Assembly (NCBI RefSeq): GCF_018274385.1
Contig: NZ_JAAFYZ010000066.1
Coordinates: 1-44,548, forward strand
From: Catenulispora pinistramenti
Lineage (GTDB): Bacteria > Actinomycetota > Actinomycetes > Streptomycetales > Catenulisporaceae
DNA: 44,548 nucleotides
Direction of reading: 5' to 3'
Part shown: positions 40,379 through 44,548 of the stretch, in pieces
Layout: every line of letters starts with the position of its first letter
Position numbering within the stretch: the stretch's first letter is position 1
Made by a program: the position numbers and the translations under genes
The notes under the pieces: model-generated
Database searches by the model: none
Told to the model about the DNA's origin: nothing
What the model saw: only the letters and a program-made list of their open reading frames with translations

Positions 40379-42549
40379 GAATCCGCATACCCACCGCCGG
40401 TCTCGGCGCGCTCGTGCTCACGGCGGGCCTGCTGACGATCGGCCAGGCGGCCGCCGCCCCGAAGGCGCACGCCGCCGATCCGGTCGGGGCGATCACCGGC
40501 TATCAGGGCCTGTGCCTGGACGACCGGGGCGCCTCGACCGCCAATCTCAACCCGGTCCAGGTCTACACCTGCAACGGCTCCAACGCGCAGAGCTGGACCG
40601 TGGACAGCGCGAGCAGCACCTTGCAGGACCTCGGCAAGTGCCTGGACATCAACAGCGCCGGCACCGCCAACGGGACCACTGTCGACCTGTATGACTGCAA
40701 CGGATCCGGCGCTCAGGTCTGGGTCCCGCAGTCCAACGGGGAGCTGCTGAACCCGGAGTCCGGCCGTTGTCTGGACGACACCGGCTTCGGCGGATCCGGA
40801 ACCCAGGCCCAGATCTGGGACTGTGCCGACTCCTCGAACCAGAAGTGGACGCTGCCCACCGGCGGTGGTGGCGGCGGCGGCATCCCGCACCCGGACTTCG
40901 GTCCGAACGTCACCATCTTCGACCCGTCGATGCCGACCTCGACCATCCAGGCGGACATCAACAACGTCTACAACCAGCAGGTGGGCAACGAGTTCGGCAC
41001 GCAGCGCAACGCGTTGCTGTTCGCGCCGGGCTCGTACAACGTCGACATCCCGGTCGGGTACAACACCGAGGTCGCAGGGCTCGGACTGTCCCCGGACGCC
41101 GTCGACATCACCGGCGGCACGGTGCACGTGGCCGGACACACCGCCGACGGCAACGCCACCCAGAACTTCTGGCGCGACGCCGAGAACATGGAAGTCAGCC
41201 CGCCCTCGGGCAGCACGATGTGGGCGGTCTCCCAGGCCGACCCGTTCCGGCGGATGGACGTCAACGGCGGCATGCTGCTGTACGACAACACCCACGGCAG
41301 CGGCGGCAACTGGTCTTCCGGCGGCTACATCGGCGACTCGCGGATCAGCGGGCAGATCGACTCCGGCACCCAGCAGCAGTTCCTGACCCAGGACACCGCG
41401 ATGAACGGGGGCTGGACCGGCTCGAACTGGAACATGGTCTTCGTCGGCGACACCAACGCGCCGTCCACCTCGTTCCCGAACCCGCCCTACACCACCGTCG
41501 CGCAGACCCCGACGGTCCGGGAGAAGCCGTTCATCTACGTCGACTCCAGCGGCACCTGGCAGGTGTTCGTCCCCGCGCTCCGGACGAACGCGCAAGGCCC
41601 GGACTGGACCAACGGCACGCCAGCCGGCACGTCCGTCCCGGTCAGCCAGTTCTCCATCGTCAAGCCGGGCGACACCTCGGCCACGATCAACGCCGCGCTG
41701 GCGGCCGGCAAGAGCCTGATCGTCACCCCGGGCGTCTACCACCTGGCCTCGGCGCTGAACATCACCAGCCCGAACACCGTGGTGCTGGGCCTGGGGATGG
41801 CGACACTGGTGCCGGACAACGGCAACGCCGCGATCACCACGGCCGACGTCGACGGGATCGACATCGCCGGACTGCTGATCAGCGCCAACTCCACCAACTC
41901 GGCGGTGCTGATGCGGATCGGCGCGAGCAAGACCGGGGTCAGCCACGCCTCGGACCCGACGGAGTTGCAGGACGTGTTCTTCCGCATCGGCGGCGACCAG
42001 CAGGCGCAGGCCACCCAGGCGCTGGTGGTGAACAGCGACAACGTGATCGGCGACGACCTGTGGCTGTGGCGGGCCGACCATACGAACGGGGTCGGCTGGA
42101 CCGTCAACCCGTCGAACAACGGGCTGGTGGTCCACGGCGACAACGTCACGATGTACGGGCTCGCGGTCGAGCACTTCGAGCAGTACCAGACCGAGTGGTT
42201 CGGCAACGGCGGGCGGACGTACTTCTATCAGAGCGAGTGTCCGTATGACGTGCCGGACCAAGGGAGCTGGTCGCCGCCGAACGGGGCCGAGGGGTACGCG
42301 TCCTACCTGGTCGATCCTTCGGTGACCTCGCACGAGGCGTGGGGTCTGGGGATCTACGCGTACTTCCGGGACAACCCCTCGGTGATGCTGGACCACGCGA
42401 TCGAGACGCCGAACACGTCGGGGGTCAAGTTCCACGACATGGTCACGACGGTGCTCGGCGGGGACGGGACGATCAACCACCAGGTCAATGAGACCGGTGG
42501 GCAGGTGACGCCCAGCAACAACGTCAGCTACTTGGTGGGCTATCCGTAA
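40375..42549 (+). CDS. Secreted ricin-lectin + right-handed beta-helix protein (often misnamed adenylyl cyclase)
   Basis: 724 aa. Sec signal (LGALVLTAGLLTIGQ core, cleavage near 33 after AHA); ricin-type lectin about 39-161; a seven-glycine linker; then a ~550-residue domain with repetitive beta-helix strands: NALLFAPGSYNVDIPVG, IVTPGVYHLASALN, TVVLGLGMATLVPDNG and GNGGRTYFYQSECPYD. Homologues carry names such as adenylyl cyclase or coagulation factor. I see no cyclase motif. The fold resembles GH55 and pectate-lyase-type enzymes, so an extracellular glucanase or similar role is plausible. It is translationally coupled to the chitinase by ATGA, suggesting joint attack on fungal walls. Confidence 0.8.
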   Translation: MRIRIPTAGLGALVLTAGLLTIGQAAAAPKAHAADPVGAITGYQGLCLDDRGASTANLNPVQVYTCNGSNAQSWTVDSASSTLQDLGKCLDINSAGTANGTTVDLYDCNGSGAQVWVPQSNGELLNPESGRCLDDTGFGGSGTQAQIWDCADSSNQKWTLPTGGGGGGGIPHPDFGPNVTIFDPSMPTSTIQADINNVYNQQVGNEFGTQRNALLFAPGSYNVDIPVGYNTEVAGLGLSPDAVDITGGTVHVAGHTADGNATQNFWRDAENMEVSPPSGSTMWAVSQADPFRRMDVNGGMLLYDNTHGSGGNWSSGGYIGDSRISGQIDSGTQQQFLTQDTAMNGGWTGSNWNMVFVGDTNAPSTSFPNPPYTTVAQTPTVREKPFIYVDSSGTWQVFVPALRTNAQGPDWTNGTPAGTSVPVSQFSIVKPGDTSATINAALAAGKSLIVTPGVYHLASALNITSPNTVVLGLGMATLVPDNGNAAITTADVDGIDIAGLLISANSTNSAVLMRIGASKTGVSHASDPTELQDVFFRIGGDQQAQATQALVVNSDNVIGDDLWLWRADHTNGVGWTVNPSNNGLVVHGDNVTMYGLAVEHFEQYQTEWFGNGGRTYFYQSECPYDVPDQGSWSPPNGAEGYASYLVDPSVTSHEAWGLGIYAYFRDNPSVMLDHAIETPNTSGVKFHDMVTTVLGGDGTINHQVNETGGQVTPSNNVSYLVGYP
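40491..40856 (+). repeat. 366-bp direct repeat, copy 2 (ricin-lectin code)
   Basis: Copy 2, in the beta-helix gene, offset by exactly 482 bp from copy 1. The synonymous differences are scattered, which suggests an old duplication kept similar by gene conversion or selection rather than a very recent event. Confidence 0.95.
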
Positions 42550-42579
42550 AGAGCCATCCCGCAATACATCCCCACAGGG

Positions 42580-42610
42580 AAGGCCGACCGCTTTGTGCGG
42601 TCGGCCTTTT
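42580..42610. terminator. Rho-independent terminator of the chitinase operon
   Basis: AAGGCCGACCGC (42580-42591) and GCGGTCGGCCTT (42597-42608) form a perfect 12-bp stem with loop TTTGT and a short T-run. The A-rich left flank lets it also act for the converging SDR gene. Confidence 0.9.
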
Positions 42611-42624
42611 CGGTGGCGCTGCGC

Positions 42625-43473
42625 TCACCTGGCCGCGTAGCCGCCGTCCACCAGGTGATAGCTGCCGGTGATGAACGACGCGCGGTCGGAGAGCAGGAAC
42701 GCGACCAGTTCGGCGACCTCGTCGGCTTGTCCCAACCGCCCCACGGGATGCAGGGACACCAGGAATTCATGGGCGTCCGCGTCCGTGTCGGACAGCAGCG
42801 GGGTCTCGATGAAGCCGGGGCCGACGGAGTTCACCCGAATGCCGCTGTCGGCGTACTCCAGGGCCGCGGTCTTGGTCAGGCCGACGACACCGTGCTTGGC
42901 GGCGCTGTAGGCCGGGGCGCCGGCGAAGCCGTTGGTGCCCAAGATGGAGGCCATGTTGACGATGCTGCCGCCCCCTGCTGCAAGCATCGCGGGGATCTCG
43001 TAGCGCATCGAGTAGAAGACCCCGTCGAGGTTGGTGGCGATGACCCGGCGCCAGTCCTCGATCGGGTAGTCGCCGGTGGCGGCGTTGGGGCCGGCGATGC
43101 CCGCGTTGTTGACCGCCAGGCGCAGCGGGCCCAGCCCGGCCACCGCGGCGGCCACCGCGGACTCCACGGAGGCCGGGTCGGTCACGTCGAGCCTCACGGC
43201 CAGCGCCGGGACGCCGGTCTCGGCCAACTCGGTGGCGGCGCGCTGGGCGCCGTCCAGGTCGTGGTCGGCCAGCGCGACCGCCGCGCCGCCGGCCGCCAGG
43301 CGCCGGGCGGTGGCCAGGCCGATTCCGGAGGCGGCACCGGTGACCAGGACGGTCTGGTCGGCGAACTCGATGCCGGCCGGCTCCAGGTCGATGGTCTCGA
43401 TGGCCGCCGCGGTGTCGTCGCCGGCGGCGGGCTCGATGGTCGAGGCCTCGCCGTTCGTCAGGTCACGATCCAT
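42625..43473 (-). CDS. Short-chain dehydrogenase/reductase (SDR)
   Basis: 282 aa from ATG 43473. The cofactor motif TGAASGIG (about residue 45), D of ADHDLDGA, NNAGIAG, the catalytic Ser in MASILG and YSAAK (Tyr and Lys) are all present; the closing IRVNSVGPGFIETPL is typical. It is an NAD(P)-dependent alcohol or 3-oxoacyl reductase of unknown substrate. The ~35-residue acidic N-terminal extension (DRDLTNGEASTIEPAAGDDT) is longer than usual. A start at an upstream ATG (43548) looks non-coding. No good ribosome site is visible before 43473. Confidence 0.9.
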   Translation of the reverse strand: MDRDLTNGEASTIEPAAGDDTAAAIETIDLEPAGIEFADQTVLVTGAASGIGLATARRLAAGGAAVALADHDLDGAQRAATELAETGVPALAVRLDVTDPASVESAVAAAVAGLGPLRLAVNNAGIAGPNAATGDYPIEDWRRVIATNLDGVFYSMRYEIPAMLAAGGGSIVNMASILGTNGFAGAPAYSAAKHGVVGLTKTAALEYADSGIRVNSVGPGFIETPLLSDTDADAHEFLVSLHPVGRLGQADEVAELVAFLLSDRASFITGSYHLVDGGYAAR

Positions 43474-43562
43474 GAGTTGATGCTGCGGGGCGGGCGGGGA
43501 GATGGCAACAGGAACGGCGATGGGGAACGGAACTCGGCCTCTGTGCACGAACTATGCGCGCG

Positions 43563-43598
43563 AGCGGGCCGGTCGGCGACCGCGCCGATCGGCCCGCT
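43563..43598. terminator. 16-bp hairpin after the cyclophilin gene
   Basis: Arms 43563-43578 and 43583-43598 pair over 16 bp with a single G-U and loop ACCG. It lies about 20 bases after the stop of the minus-strand cyclophilin gene, so it probably ends that transcript before the SDR gene. The T-run is on the plus strand only. Confidence 0.65.
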
Positions 43599-43618
43599 TT
43601 CAGGCCACGCCCGGTGTG

Positions 43619-44389
43619 CTACCGGTCGGTGCGGATCCGCACGTGGTGGAACTGCACGAAGTCGTTCGGGTAGCCGTCACCGACCGCGTTCTGGTCGTCC
43701 TCGCCGGCGGCGGCGATCTTCTGCAGGACGTCCATACCGCTGGTCACCACACCGAAGGGGGTGTAGTTCGGCTGGAGCTTGGTGTCCTTCCAGGTGAAGA
43801 AGAACTGGCTGCCGTTGGTGTTCGGACCGGCGTTGGCCATCGCGACGGTGCCGGCCGGGTAGGTGGCGCCGGCCAGGTTCTCGTCGTTGAAGGAGTAGCC
43901 GGGACCGCCGCTGCCGGTACCGGTCGGGTCGCCGCACTGGAGCACCCACAGGCGCTGGGTGGTGAGGCGGTGGCAGTGGGTGCCGTTGTAGTAGCCGTGC
44001 TCGATCAGGAAGCGGAAGGAGTTGGTGGTGCACGGCGCGGCCGATGTCAGGGCCTTGACAGTGATGTCGCCCTGCGAAGTGTGGAACACCACCGAGTACG
44101 GCTGCGCCGCCTTCTTCGCGTCGAACTGCGGGATGCCCTTGAAGTCATCGGCGGGCACGGACGGCACGTAGCCGCAGGGGTTGGCGGCGGTCGCGGCGGC
44201 GGCGTGCACGTCGGGTGCGACACCCGGCGCGGCGGCATCCGCGGCGACCACGGTGGCGTGCCCGGGACGCACCGGCGCGGCACCCCCGGTGGCACCGGCG
44301 CCCGAAGCGGCGACGACGCCGACGCCGAGCAGCAGGGCGGCCGCCGCGGCAAAGCGGCCGGACCGGCTGGAAAGGCGGGTTATCCGCAT
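43619..44389 (-). CDS. Secreted cyclophilin-type peptidyl-prolyl isomerase
   Basis: 256 aa. The N-terminus is a Sec signal (RFAAAAALLLGVGVVAASGAG, cleavage near 34), then an Ala/Pro-rich linker, so the enzyme acts outside the membrane. Cyclophilin core from about 97: YSVVFHTSQGDITV, the catalytic Arg in CHRLTT, then AMANAGPNTNGSQFFFT, the family signature. Cys pairs (CGYVP, APCTTN, THCHRL, LQCGD) suggest a disulfide in the extracellular form. GAGGAAAAC precedes ATG 44389. It may fold exported proteins such as the chitinase, but there is no operon link. 44390-44548 shows no gene. Confidence 0.93.
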   Translation of the reverse strand: MRITRLSSRSGRFAAAAALLLGVGVVAASGAGATGGAAPVRPGHATVVAADAAAPGVAPDVHAAAATAANPCGYVPSVPADDFKGIPQFDAKKAAQPYSVVFHTSQGDITVKALTSAAPCTTNSFRFLIEHGYYNGTHCHRLTTQRLWVLQCGDPTGTGSGGPGYSFNDENLAGATYPAGTVAMANAGPNTNGSQFFFTWKDTKLQPNYTPFGVVTSGMDVLQKIAAAGEDDQNAVGDGYPNDFVQFHHVRIRTDR

Positions 44390-44548
44390 GTTTTCCTCAG
44401 CTCCCTGAGAGGTTGGTCAGGACGCATGGAGCATTTCCCAGACGTGGCTGTGCTGTAAACCCCTGATGAGCTAGATGGATCGGCGAATGGCTACTGATTG
44501 GGTCGAAGCGGACTTCGGATTCTGGCGGGTTGGGGCGGAGGGTGGGGT

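Overview
High-GC actinobacterial chromosome segment, about 70% GC with many GTG starts, four-base stop/start overlaps and long antisense shadow frames. The gene set (Fxs peptide-modification locus, Tat and Sec exported carbohydrate enzymes, several LacI and TetR regulators) suggests a mycelial soil actinomycete such as Catenulisporales or Streptomycetales. The genus cannot be fixed from the sequence alone.

Layout. Positions 1-9,200 are housekeeping and accessory metabolism: a spermidine-synthase-like methyltransferase, acyl-CoA dehydrogenase, kynureninase, proline iminopeptidase, a decayed methyltransferase, a bacterial PARG-like hydrolase, and a GH1 beta-glucosidase divergent from a TetR regulator. 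Positions 8,275-14,719 hold a GH38 alpha-mannosidase translationally coupled to a parvulin-like protein and divergent from a LacI regulator. Positions 14,800-20,000 hold a MazG-like enzyme, thioredoxin, a LysR/YeiH pair with an unusual leader ORF, a TetR/monooxygenase pair with twin palindromic operators, and an FAH-family hydrolase overlapping gltX. Positions 21,500-24,750 carry tRNA-Gln(CUG) and two identical tRNA-Glu(CUC) genes around a DUF1266 gene. These are both tRNA substrates expected for a non-discriminating GluRS, next to that enzyme's gene. A Tat-exported lyase-like protein follows.

The most notable block is 25,858-36,523. It has seven same-strand genes: a membrane-anchored double-Rossmann/RyR protein, a SLOG-type nucleotide-binding protein, a 46-residue peptide ending F-Q-S-S-V (FxsA), a radical SAM/SPASM + HExxH maturase (FxsB), a stand-alone TIR-like protein, FxsC (TIR-like), and FxsT (ParA/MinD-like P-loop + TIR + NB-ARC + TPR, 1291 aa). 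FxsA/FxsB and TIR/FxsC/FxsT are joined by four-base GTGA or ATGA overlaps. I read it as an FxSxx-COOH RiPP-type locus physically joined to a RyR/SLOG nucleotide-sensing module. The Fxs core is a known family. The RyR and SLOG genes in front, and what the whole locus does, are the parts that look undescribed.

Positions 36,511-44,389 hold an alpha/beta hydrolase, then a LacI regulator divergent from a chitinase that overlaps a secreted beta-helix protein. These two secreted genes share a 366-bp nearly identical ricin-lectin segment. An SDR and a secreted cyclophilin close the window. Two 16-bp tandem arrays abut stop codons at 2,385-2,480 and 14,713-14,792.
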